This document shows positions 24,577 to 32,186 of a stretch of DNA of 64,000 bases, one piece after another (the first letter of the stretch is position 1; each line of letters starts with the position of its first letter). Both the position numbers and the translations under genes were made by a program. This DNA is from DASVEE01 sp036380735 (lineage in GTDB: Bacteria > Acidobacteriota > Thermoanaerobaculia > Gp7-AA8). The DNA is taken from NCBI GenBank assembly GCA_036380735.1, contig DASVEE010000012.1:1-64000 (forward strand), written 5' to 3'. The notes below the pieces were generated by a model, which was not told the origin of the DNA, ran no database searches, and was given only the letters and a program-made list of their open reading frames with translations.

Positions 24577-25275
24577 CTAATAGCGGAGGCCGCAGGCTTC
24601 GTTCACGGCATTCGTAATGTTACCGCTGTTGGGCGGATCGCCGGCGCCGACCGTGGCATTGCCGTCTTCCCTCTGCCCACCTACATGCATGAGTTCGTGA
24701 ATGATCGTCGACGTTCGGCGATCCGCAGGCGCGGACGCAAACGCGTTACAGATGAAGACGTATGGAGAGTGACTGCAGCAGCGCGTCCATGCCAGCGTAT
24801 TCGCATTACACGGTGTCTGTCCGGAGGCGTCCTGCACGTTGGTACCGTCGCGAAACATCACATATGAGGTCAGCAGCGCCATGCCGCTGTATCTGAGCCG
24901 TGAGCCGTCAAAAAGATTGGTGCACTCGTTGTCGGTGTAACGCCGAAGCTCAGGATCCCATTCACCACGAAGTTTCAGCCAGGCGGCATCGACTGCCTCG
25001 CCGACGGTGACATCGAGTACACCGGTCAAGGGCGTGCCCGGCGCGGTTGTCGCGGGTGCCGCCGGGACCCCCGTTCCGCCCCACGTCGACGGGATCGTGC
25101 CCTGTGTCGGCGTTCCCCCGGTGCTTGCACCAGAGGGGCAGCGCACCTCCACCGTGGCCGATCCGGCCGACATCCACGTGATGCACGTGCACTGGAGTGC
25201 CTCCCCGCAGAGCGTTACCTCGGCGGCGAAAGCGGGCATGCTCAGCAAACCGATCAGCAGCATGAACCGGCGCAT
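24577..25275 (-). CDS. Putative exported zinc metalloprotease (zincin-like)
   Basis: The 232-residue protein has a signal peptide (MRRFMLLIGLLSMPAFA), a Cys-containing N-terminal segment and a Gly/Thr/Pro-rich linker (about 48-85). The C-terminal half ends with HELMHVGGQRED, an HExxH zinc-binding helix. The downstream NSGNITNAVNEACGLRY may hold the remaining elements, loosely recalling M35-like deuterolysins. Seven or more cysteines suggest disulfides. The zinc motif is clear; the family is not. Confidence 0.68.
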   Translation of the reverse strand: MRRFMLLIGLLSMPAFAAEVTLCGEALQCTCITWMSAGSATVEVRCPSGASTGGTPTQGTIPSTWGGTGVPAAPATTAPGTPLTGVLDVTVGEAVDAAWLKLRGEWDPELRRYTDNECTNLFDGSRLRYSGMALLTSYVMFRDGTNVQDASGQTPCNANTLAWTRCCSHSPYVFICNAFASAPADRRTSTIIHELMHVGGQREDGNATVGAGDPPNSGNITNAVNEACGLRY

Positions 25276-25383
25276 GTGGACGTATGAACTTATGTACCGA
25301 AACCGTGATCGTCAAGCCCCGGAGGTGACAGGCGGGGGCTGAATGTGCACAATGGGGTCAGCAATTAGCCCGGGTCCCCGATC

Positions 25384-25794
25384 ATGAAAAGCCGTTTCCT
25401 CTCCTCTGCTGCCGCTCTCGCCCTCTTTGCGCTCGTCCCCGTGTCGGCGGATGCCGCCGTGTGTGTGAATAAGTTTCTGCGCCGCACGGAAGGGCCGCGG
25501 CAGGTGGTTACGCTGCTCACCGGGAAGCTGACTTTTCAGGAAGCGCAGGCGCTCAGCCAGCAGATCTCCTCGAAGCAGGCCGGTCCCGTCGAGTGGGTCG
25601 ATGACAAGGGGAAGACGATCGCCCGGCAGTTCGGCGAGCTGAAGGTGATCCGTCCGATGCCTGTCGGCTGCGATGGGAAGACCTCGGGCGTCGTGGCCAC
25701 CGTCGTGTTCGCGACCGGTCAGCAGCCGTCGAAGAAGATCAGCATCAAGCTCGACGCGAACACCACCGTCATCTTCGACGAACAGGCCGAGTAG
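25384..25794 (+). CDS. Small exported protein of unknown function
   Basis: The 136-residue product has a signal peptide (MKSRFLSSAAALALFALVPVSADA) and a mostly beta, Lys/Val-rich mature part with two Cys residues (CVNKFL and VGCDGK) that may pair. It is divergent from the putative protease gene, with about 108 bp between. No family is recognised. Confidence 0.65.
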   Translation: MKSRFLSSAAALALFALVPVSADAAVCVNKFLRRTEGPRQVVTLLTGKLTFQEAQALSQQISSKQAGPVEWVDDKGKTIARQFGELKVIRPMPVGCDGKTSGVVATVVFATGQQPSKKISIKLDANTTVIFDEQAE

Positions 25795-25805
25795 CCAGCG
25801 GTCGT

Positions 25806-26195
25806 TTAGAGCTGGTCCACGAACGCGCGCCATTGCCGGATCGACTCCGCGGCGCGCTCGGTCTCGAAGAACTCGCCCGTCCAGCTGTCGATGGCGCGTG
25901 CGCCGAAAAGCTCCACGAGGCGCGCGATCGGCGGGATGACCGACTCGTCGCCGCGCACGTGCAGGGCGACGCAGGCGACCGGGTCTTCATCGCCGACGCC
26001 GATCTCGATGGCGTAGCGCTGGTCCGAGACCTTGATCCACGTAGGGTCGGTCATGTCCGTCGACGCGAAAACGGTGGCGACCGTCTTCATGACATCGGCG
26101 CGCGTGCCGAGCGGCAGCGGCTCGAAGTCGTCCGGGATGTCGGCGACGTGAACGGCCGAGGAGGGGAGATGCTGGATGAAGACGTCCCAACTCAT
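25806..26195 (-). CDS. Conserved hypothetical cytoplasmic protein
   Basis: The 129-residue protein starts MSWDVFIQHLPSSAVHVADIP and has no signal or membrane segment. It alternates short strands and helices (YAIEIGVGDEDPVACVALHVRG, IPPIARLVELFGARAIDSWTGEFF). It starts 3 bp after the stop of the enoyl-CoA hydratase gene and is likely co-transcribed with it. The same general type is seen as unnamed proteins in many soil bacteria; function unknown. Confidence 0.65.
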   Translation of the reverse strand: MSWDVFIQHLPSSAVHVADIPDDFEPLPLGTRADVMKTVATVFASTDMTDPTWIKVSDQRYAIEIGVGDEDPVACVALHVRGDESVIPPIARLVELFGARAIDSWTGEFFETERAAESIRQWRAFVDQL

Positions 26196-26198
26196 CGG

Positions 26199-26957
26199 TC
26201 AGCGCCCGCTCCATGAGGGTTTGCGCTTCTCCACGAACGCGTTCAAGCCTTCCGAGGCATCGCTGGTCTGCATGAGGTCCTCGAGGTAGAGGCGCTCGAC
26301 GTCGGCGAGGCGTTGCTCGAAGTCGGCGCTCTGCGCGAGGCGGAACGCTTTTTTTGCGAAGCGGATCGAGGAAGCGCTCTGCCGCGTGATGCGCTGCAGC
26401 CACTCGGCGGCACGCGCGTCGAACTCGGCTGCGGGGAAGATGGCGTTGACGAGGCCGAGGCGCTCGGCCGTGGCGGCGTCGATCGGCTCGCCGGTCAGGA
26501 GGAGCTCGAGTCCGCGGCGCGGCGATGTCTGTCGCGAGAGCTGGTACGCGGCCACTGGTGGAAAGACGCCGAGGTTGATCTCGGGCTGGCCGAAGCGGGC
26601 GCGGTCGGAGGCGAGGATGAAATCGCAGGCGAGGGCGAGCTCGCAGCCGCCGCCGAGGGCGGCGCCGCGCACGAGGGCGATCGTGACGAGGTCGAGCTTC
26701 GCCAGCGCGCGGAAGCAGTCGTGGAAGACGGAGAGCATCGTCACGACGCGGTCGCCGAGGTGATCCTGCACGCTGGCGCCGGCGGAGAAGGCCTTCTCGC
26801 CGGAGGCGTCGATGATGAGCGCGTGACGGTCGTTCTGAACCCGCCCGAGAGCATCGCGCAGCTCCGTGAGCATCTCGATGTCGAGGATGTGGAGCGGCGG
26901 ATCGTCGAGCGTGATGCGGTAGGCATTCGGCTCGGCGGTGAGGCGGATTTTGGGCAT
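26199..26957 (-). CDS. Enoyl-CoA hydratase/isomerase family protein
   Basis: The 252-residue crotonase-fold protein has the oxyanion-hole segments FSAGASVQDHLGD and RGAALGGGCELALACDFILAS, and FGQPEINLGVFPPVAAYQL. The Glu pair normally used by hydratases is not obvious at both positions, so the exact reaction (hydration, isomerisation or diene hydration as in aromatic degradation) cannot be stated. The Pro-Pro in GVFPPVA is reminiscent of cyclohexadienoyl-CoA hydratases, but no benzoyl-CoA genes are nearby. ATG at 26957 is preferred; a GTG one codon upstream is possible. Confidence 0.85.
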   Translation of the reverse strand: MPKIRLTAEPNAYRITLDDPPLHILDIEMLTELRDALGRVQNDRHALIIDASGEKAFSAGASVQDHLGDRVVTMLSVFHDCFRALAKLDLVTIALVRGAALGGGCELALACDFILASDRARFGQPEINLGVFPPVAAYQLSRQTSPRRGLELLLTGEPIDAATAERLGLVNAIFPAAEFDARAAEWLQRITRQSASSIRFAKKAFRLAQSADFEQRLADVERLYLEDLMQTSDASEGLNAFVEKRKPSWSGR

Positions 26958-26982
26958 CACCGCGGATGGTAACTCAGCGCCG

Positions 26983-27121
26983 ATGGGCCGAATAGGACAT
27001 AGGACGAATGGGACCTATAGGACGAATGGGACAACCGGGAGACCGTTGGGTTACGGCGTCGCGGTTGGCCATCGGCGTCCTATCTGTCCTATAGGTCCTA
27101 TTCGTCCTATTCGTCCTATCG
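26983..27121. repeat. Mirrored 9-bp repeat, copy 5
   Basis: The left side has GGACATA, GGACGAATG, GGACCTATA and GGACGAATG units. The right side (from about 27076) has GTCCTATCT, GTCCTATAG, GTCCTATTC, GTCCTATTC and GTCCTATCG. The loop (27031-27070) holds CAACCGGGAG ... GGTTGGCC, which resembles the ends of the 47-bp inverted repeat at 20095. The TAG stop of the beta-propeller gene lies inside the right arm. Confidence 0.88.
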
Positions 27122-29803
27122 GCTGGACCTCCGCCTTGCCGGCGTTTCCCCTTCGCTGGTGGACCAGATCTCCAGCGAGTGCTCCGTCAGCAGCAGGACG
27201 CGGCCGGGTTGCACCACCACCGCTTTGACCGCGGACGGCACCTCGATCGCGGTGCTGGCGGTCCAGTCGCCGTTGGTGGGGGTGTACGTCGCGGCGTTGA
27301 ACGTGCGGCTGGTGATGATGGCGCACGCGCCGTCGATGCGGACGCGCTGGAGCGGATCGGGACTGGCGATCGGGCTGAGCTGCGTGCCGGCGGGCTGCAG
27401 TTGCTCGGTATAGGCGGTGAGGACGTCGCCGAGGATGTAGATGCGGCCGTTGCCGAAAGCGATGGAGTTGCCGGTGGTCTCGCGCGTGGCGATGGCGGCG
27501 GGGTGCAGCGGATCGGCGATGTTGAGGACGCGCGCTTCCGACGGCTGGTCGAAGAGGGCGTAGGCGCGTGTGCCGCTGCTGACGACGTCGACCACGCCGC
27601 CGCTCAGCGTCGCGGTCGTGGCGAGCGAGTTGGGATCGAGGACGAGCGTCTTCTTTTCACAGCCGCCGGAGAGGCAGCCGCGCGAGATCGAGACCCACAC
27701 GGCGTTGCCGGCCGCGTGGATCGCGAGCGGCTGCGTGTCGGGACCGTCGTTGATGGTCGTTTCGCCGAGGGCGTAGCCGTCGCGGGAGTAAGCGGTGACG
27801 CGGCCGTTGCCGGCGAGCGTGAAGAGACGGTCGCCGGTCGCGGTGAGATCGATCAGCCCCGCGGTGCGGATCGCGTTGAGGACCTGCGGCGTGGCCAGGG
27901 TGATGTCGAGGACGTCGACGCCGCGGTTGTCGAGGAGGTACGCACGCGTATCGTTCGCGGCGAGCTTGCGGAAGTAGGCGTTGGGATTGACGGAGGTTGC
28001 GAGCGTCGGCGGCTGCGTGGCTCCCTCGAGCAAAGCGGAGAGTGCGCCGTCGTTCAGGCCCGCGACGGCGATCCGGTTGTCGGGCGTGACGGCGACGGCG
28101 ACGCCTTCCGCCGTCAGCGGCAGCTCTTTGATCTTGCGCTGCGTGGCGACGTCCCAGACGAGCAGCGCGTCGTCGGTGAGCTCGACGACGCGGCGTCCGG
28201 CGATGGCCAGCCGGCGCGCGACGACGTTGTTCGACCCCGGCATGACCGTGACGGTGTTTGCCGTGAAGTCGACGAAGGTGACGCCGCGGAAGGTGAAGAC
28301 GGCCGCGCTCGCGTCGCCTGCGGCGAGGCCGCTGGCGGGGACGCCTTCAATGGTGATCGTGCGTGTCGGCGTCCCGAACTCCATCGAGCCGAACAGCCGC
28401 AGGATGGTGGTTCCTTCGCTCGTCTCTTCGGCGAGCACGAGGCCGCCGCCGAAGCGTGCCATCTCGTCCGTCGGCGGAACGACGACTTTCACCGGCGCCG
28501 GCGTGCCGGCCGCGAGCGACGCGGACCAGAGCGTGCGGTCGGCGAGGAGCGCGTACGCGGTGTTGCCGACGATCGCTGCGGCGGTGATGGTGTCGGGGAA
28601 GTTCGCGGTCCAGATGATGGTGGGAGTCGTGGAGACGAGCGTCCACTCGGTCAGCGTCTTCCCGGATGAGGTGAGCAGGAAGCCGGTGACGGCGTCGTGC
28701 ACGATGTGCGTGCCGTTCGTCATCCAGTTGCGCGTGACGCCGAGGGCGCCGGCGGAGTTGATCGACAGCTCGCTGATCCCGCCGCCGCCGTGCCCGAAAT
28801 AGGCGTGCGTCTGCAGCGTCGCGACGCTCTGGACGCTGCCGATGTTGTAGCCGCGTAGCGGGAACGGCGCGTGGAAGTCGCGGATGTCGTAGATGAGGAG
28901 GCCGGCGTCTCCCGCGGCGACGTAGAGATGGCCCGAGGCGACCTGCATCGCCAGGGCGCGGTTGAGCGTCCCGCCGCTCGGAATCAGCTCGGCCTCGAAC
29001 AGCTCGATGGGATTACCGGGCAGCGTCACGTCGAGCGCGTGGAAGCGGCGGTCGTTGCCGGCGATGAAGTGGATGTCGCCGGTGAGCGTGGCGAAGGCGG
29101 TCGAGCCGAGAGGGAGCGTCGCGGCGCGCGTCCCGCTGATGTAGACCTCGGTCATCTGGCCGTCGGACGCGTAGACGCGGCCGTTCGCTGCTGCGACCGA
29201 CGAGGGACGCGTCAGCGAGGCAATCGTGCCGCTCTTCTGCGGCAGCGCCGGCGAGCTGACGTTAAACACCTCGATCGTCGAATCGCCATCCGCGGCGTAG
29301 AGCGTCGTGCCGTCGAGCGAGAGGCTGGTCACGTCGAGGCGGCTGGTCGCGAGCGCCACGTTCGTCGGTGTCGCGCTGACGGGGGAGAAGATCGCAAAGT
29401 GCCGGATGCCGGCCGTGGTGGCGGCGAAGAGGTAGGTGTCGAGGACGACGACGTCGTGGACGGTGCCGCCGGCCTCGAAGCCGCCGAGGCGCTCGAGAGA
29501 GCGGCCGTTGTAGCGGACGACGTGGATCATCGGGCCGCTGCCGACGTAAGCGATCCCGCCGCGGACGCGGATCACGCGCGTCGGTCCGGGGATGGCCAGG
29601 GTGTCGATGAGCGTCTCGCTGGTGCGGTCGTAAAGCTCGACGCCGTAGCCGGTAGCGGTCCAGAGATCGTTCCCCTCGACGGCGACGTCGTAGAGCGTGG
29701 AGCGGAACTGGATACTGTTCCGCGGCGACCAGTTGCAAGCCGCCTCGCTGGAAAGGGAAAGGAAGAAAGAGAGGATGAGAACCGCTGTCACACGCCCGCG
29801 CAT
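27116..29803 (-). CDS. Exported beta-propeller (LVIVD/WD-like) repeat protein
   Basis: The 895-residue protein has a signal peptide (MRGRVTAVLILSFFLSLSSEA) and is otherwise built of short beta-blade repeats of the form YVAAGDAGLLIYDI, YAADGDSTIEVFNVSSP and LLDNRGVDVLDITLATP. These are LVIVD/propeller-type repeats and suggest two or more propellers. There are no membrane helices in the mature part and no C-terminal sorting signal, because the frame closes within the 9-bp repeat (ARRRSSR then TAG). It is probably secreted or periplasmic, with a scaffold or binding role. Confidence 0.8.
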   Translation of the reverse strand: MRGRVTAVLILSFFLSLSSEAACNWSPRNSIQFRSTLYDVAVEGNDLWTATGYGVELYDRTSETLIDTLAIPGPTRVIRVRGGIAYVGSGPMIHVVRYNGRSLERLGGFEAGGTVHDVVVLDTYLFAATTAGIRHFAIFSPVSATPTNVALATSRLDVTSLSLDGTTLYAADGDSTIEVFNVSSPALPQKSGTIASLTRPSSVAAANGRVYASDGQMTEVYISGTRAATLPLGSTAFATLTGDIHFIAGNDRRFHALDVTLPGNPIELFEAELIPSGGTLNRALAMQVASGHLYVAAGDAGLLIYDIRDFHAPFPLRGYNIGSVQSVATLQTHAYFGHGGGGISELSINSAGALGVTRNWMTNGTHIVHDAVTGFLLTSSGKTLTEWTLVSTTPTIIWTANFPDTITAAAIVGNTAYALLADRTLWSASLAAGTPAPVKVVVPPTDEMARFGGGLVLAEETSEGTTILRLFGSMEFGTPTRTITIEGVPASGLAAGDASAAVFTFRGVTFVDFTANTVTVMPGSNNVVARRLAIAGRRVVELTDDALLVWDVATQRKIKELPLTAEGVAVAVTPDNRIAVAGLNDGALSALLEGATQPPTLATSVNPNAYFRKLAANDTRAYLLDNRGVDVLDITLATPQVLNAIRTAGLIDLTATGDRLFTLAGNGRVTAYSRDGYALGETTINDGPDTQPLAIHAAGNAVWVSISRGCLSGGCEKKTLVLDPNSLATTATLSGGVVDVVSSGTRAYALFDQPSEARVLNIADPLHPAAIATRETTGNSIAFGNGRIYILGDVLTAYTEQLQPAGTQLSPIASPDPLQRVRIDGACAIITSRTFNAATYTPTNGDWTASTAIEVPSAVKAVVVQPGRVLLLTEHSLEIWSTSEGETPARRRSSR

Positions 29804-29846
29804 GACGGCATTTTATTGGAAGTTTGACGACTTGTCCCGGGAGGCG

Positions 29847-29885
29847 GTCCCATAGGTCCTATTCGTCCTATCCGTCCTATCGGTC
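29847..29885 (-). repeat. 9-bp repeat, single arm, copy 6
   Basis: Units GTCCCATAG, GTCCTATTC, GTCCTATCC, GTCCTATCG lie between mutY and the beta-propeller gene, ending 1 bp before the mutY stop codon. No facing arm is seen. Confidence 0.85.
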
Positions 29886-29886
29886 T

Positions 29887-30909
29887 TTACCGTGCGGCCA
29901 GCGCCAGCGCCTTGGCCACATAGCTGGGATGCGGCACCGCCTCCATCGTGTCCGTGGCAATCCACGCGTAATCACCGCCTTCGACCGGCGGCACTTCCGC
30001 CGCGTAGAGCGCGAACTCGATCTTGCGCGTGGTGACGGTGTGCTTGAACGTTCCCAGCAGGCGCTTGGAAAGGATCGCCAGCGGCTCGCCGGAGAAGAGC
30101 GACGTGTTGCCGTGCGGCAGGTGGAACATGGCGTTCATCAGGGGGCCGGATTCGCGGCGCATCAGCACGCGCCCTTCGCCGTCGCGGACGAGGTAGAGCG
30201 GGATGCGCATGGCCCGCGGGGCCTTCTTCTCCTTCTTCACCGGCAGCTCGTCGATGCGGCCGGTGGCGCGCGCGACGCAGTCGTCGCTCACGGGACACAT
30301 CAGGCAGAGCGGGTTGCGCGGCTTGCAAATGAGCGCGCCGATCTCCATCAGCCCCTGGTTGAAGTCGCGCGGTGAGCGGCATGCCTCGACCAACGCCTCA
30401 GCGTGCGTCCAGAAGACCGGCGAGCCGGCGGCGGCATCGGTGCCGAACAGCCGCGCGACGATGCGGGTGACGTTGCCGTCGACGATCGGGGCATGGGTGC
30501 CGTGCGCGATCGAGGCGATGGCGCCGGCGGTGTAGCGGCCGATACCGGGGATCGTCAGCAGCTCCTCCACGGTCGACGGAATGCGTCCGCCGAAGCGCTG
30601 CTGGACGTCGATGGCACCCTCACGAAGCATCCGCGCGCGGCGGTAGTAGCCCAATCCCGACCACGCCGCCGTCACCTCGTCCTCGGTGGCGCTCGCCAGG
30701 GCCGCGAGCGTCGGGAACTTCGTCAGGAAGCGCTCGAAGTACGCGATCACCACCTCGAGTCTCGTCTGCTGCGCCATCACCTCGGACACCCACACGTGGT
30801 ACGGGTCGTACGTTGCGCGCCACGGAAGGGGGCGCTGGTGGCGGGCGAACCACGCCTCGGTGCGTTGGGTCAGGCGCTGGGTGAGGGAGACGAGCGACGG
30901 GGCTGGCAA
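29887..30909 (-). CDS. mutY: A/G-specific adenine DNA glycosylase
   Basis: The enzyme removes A mispaired with 8-oxoG. The 340-residue protein has the EVMAQQTRLEVVI helix with the catalytic Glu, the helix-hairpin-helix TIPGIGRYTAGAIASIA, the catalytic Asp in IVDGNVTRI, and a 4Fe-4S site C-x6-C-x2-C-x5-C (CKPRNPLCLMCPVSDDC). A C-terminal MutT-like domain follows (about 215-340). No ATG exists in a plausible place, so the TTG at 30909 is taken; it would leave almost no leader. The gene is divergent from the gas-vesicle cluster. Confidence 0.92.
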   Translation of the reverse strand: MPAPSLVSLTQRLTQRTEAWFARHQRPLPWRATYDPYHVWVSEVMAQQTRLEVVIAYFERFLTKFPTLAALASATEDEVTAAWSGLGYYRRARMLREGAIDVQQRFGGRIPSTVEELLTIPGIGRYTAGAIASIAHGTHAPIVDGNVTRIVARLFGTDAAAGSPVFWTHAEALVEACRSPRDFNQGLMEIGALICKPRNPLCLMCPVSDDCVARATGRIDELPVKKEKKAPRAMRIPLYLVRDGEGRVLMRRESGPLMNAMFHLPHGNTSLFSGEPLAILSKRLLGTFKHTVTTRKIEFALYAAEVPPVEGGDYAWIATDTMEAVPHPSYVAKALALAAR

Positions 30910-30951
30910 CGTGCTTGTATTGTATGCTTTCGGGTCTGTCGAGGAGTCCCG
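30910..30951. promoter_or_regulatory. Probable divergent promoter region of mutY and the gas-vesicle cluster
   Basis: This 42-bp gap is AT-richer than its surroundings. On the plus strand TATGCT (30923-30928) could be a -10 element, followed by the GAGGAG ribosome-binding site (30941-30946). On the minus strand TACAAT (30919-30924) could be a -10 element for mutY. No good -35 boxes are visible, so this is tentative. Confidence 0.35.
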
Positions 30952-31746
30952 ATGAGTGAACAAGTCCAACCCACGCATTCCGATGCCGAGCAGGGGAAGT
31001 ACGTCTACTGCATCATCAAGACCGAGCAGCCGCGAGACTTCGGCTCGGTCGGCATCGGCGGACGTGGCGATCGTGTGTACACGGTCCATTACAAAGAATT
31101 CGGCGCGGTCGTCTCGAACTGCCCGCTGATCGTGTTCGACCCCACCCGCGAAAACGCACTGGCCCACGAGCACGTGAACGAGCTCGTGATGAAGGACTTC
31201 ACCGTCCTGCCGATGAGCTTCGGCACCGTCTTCCGCACCGAGAACGACATCAAGGAGTTCCTCAAGGGGACGTACGAGGCGTTGAGTGACGTCCTCCAGA
31301 AGATGGAGGGGAAGATCGAGTTCGGCCTGAAGGTGAACTGGGACAAAGACCAGGTCGTCAAGGAGATCGAAGGGGAGAACGAGGAGATCCGCCGCCTGAA
31401 GGAAGAGATTCAGTCGTCGACCTCGACGTCGACCTACTTCTCGCGCATGCAGCTCGGCCGCGTGGTCGAGTCGGCGCTGCAGGCGAAAGCCGATGCGTAC
31501 GTCACGGAGATCTACGAAGCGCTGCGCGACGCCGCCATCGCCTCCCGCTCGAACAAGCCGATCGGCGACAAGATGATCATGAACGCCGCGTTCCTCGTGG
31601 AGCGCGACAAGACGAAAGCGTTCGACGACCAGATCTCCGAGATCGCCAAAAAGTACGAGAACAAGCTGTCGTTCCTCTACACCGGCCCGTGGCCGCCGTA
31701 CAACTTCGTGAACATCCGGCTGAAGCTGGAGAGGGCGGAACGATAG
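30952..31746 (+). CDS. gvpL/gvpF: Gas vesicle protein GvpL/GvpF family, copy 1
   Basis: The 264-residue protein has the GvpL/F pattern: N-terminal KYVYCIIKTEQP, the VVSNCPLIVFDPTRENALAHEHVNELVMKDFTVLPMSFGTVF block, a charged coiled-coil middle (about 150-190), and the C-terminal LSFLYTGPWPPYNFVNIRLKLE. These proteins are minor components or chaperones needed for gas vesicle assembly. GAGGAG precedes the ATG at 30952. It is the first gene of the cluster, which runs to 36734, and its stop is the first bases of a mirrored repeat. Confidence 0.95.
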   Translation: MSEQVQPTHSDAEQGKYVYCIIKTEQPRDFGSVGIGGRGDRVYTVHYKEFGAVVSNCPLIVFDPTRENALAHEHVNELVMKDFTVLPMSFGTVFRTENDIKEFLKGTYEALSDVLQKMEGKIEFGLKVNWDKDQVVKEIEGENEEIRRLKEEIQSSTSTSTYFSRMQLGRVVESALQAKADAYVTEIYEALRDAAIASRSNKPIGDKMIMNAAFLVERDKTKAFDDQISEIAKKYENKLSFLYTGPWPPYNFVNIRLKLERAER

Positions 31747-31862
31747 GGGATAGGGCTCAGGGCCCAGGGCTCAGGGCTCAGGCCGCCCGCCCTATGTCCT
31801 GCGTCGTTCCTCCGCTTTTCCTGAGCCCTGAGCCCTGAGCCCTGACCGCTGAGCCCTAACCC
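31747..31862. repeat. Mirrored 7-bp repeat, GGGCTCA family
   Basis: The left arm 31747-31782 is GGGCTCA/GGGCCCA units. The right arm 31820-31862 is CCTGAGC/CCTGACC/GCTGAGC units. They are complementary across a 37-base loop. The last base of the right arm abuts the ATG of gvpG, so no Shine-Dalgarno sequence is available. This unit is not used elsewhere in the window. Confidence 0.92.
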
Positions 31863-32186
31863 ATGGCCTTCCTCCTCGATGACATCCTGCTGCTGCCGCT
31901 GACCGGACCGATCTCCGGGTTCAAGTGGATCATGCGCACGGTGCAGAAGCTCGCCGATGAGGAGCTGCTCAACGACCAGCCGTGGAAGGAGCGGCTGATC
32001 GAGCTGCAGATGCGCCTCGAGCTGGGCGAGATCAGCGAAGAGGACTACGTCGTCGAAGAGAAAGTCGTGTTTCAGGCTCTCCGCGACATCCGCGCGCGCC
32101 GCGAGGAGATGGCGCGCGAGGCGGCGCGGCAGCGCGGCGACGACGAGGACACCGGGATCGGGATCTACACCGGATACGGCAAGTGA
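31863..32186 (+). CDS. gvpG: Gas vesicle protein GvpG
   Basis: The 107-residue protein starts MAFLLDDILLLPLTGPISGFKWIMRT, the characteristic GvpG N-terminus, and continues with a helical LIELQMRLELGEISEEDYVVEEKVV segment and an acidic end. GvpG is a small assembly accessory protein. The ATG directly follows a hairpin repeat and lacks a recognisable ribosome-binding site. Its end overlaps the GTG of the ATPase gene by 4 bp. Confidence 0.92.
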   Translation: MAFLLDDILLLPLTGPISGFKWIMRTVQKLADEELLNDQPWKERLIELQMRLELGEISEEDYVVEEKVVFQALRDIRARREEMAREAARQRGDDEDTGIGIYTGYGK

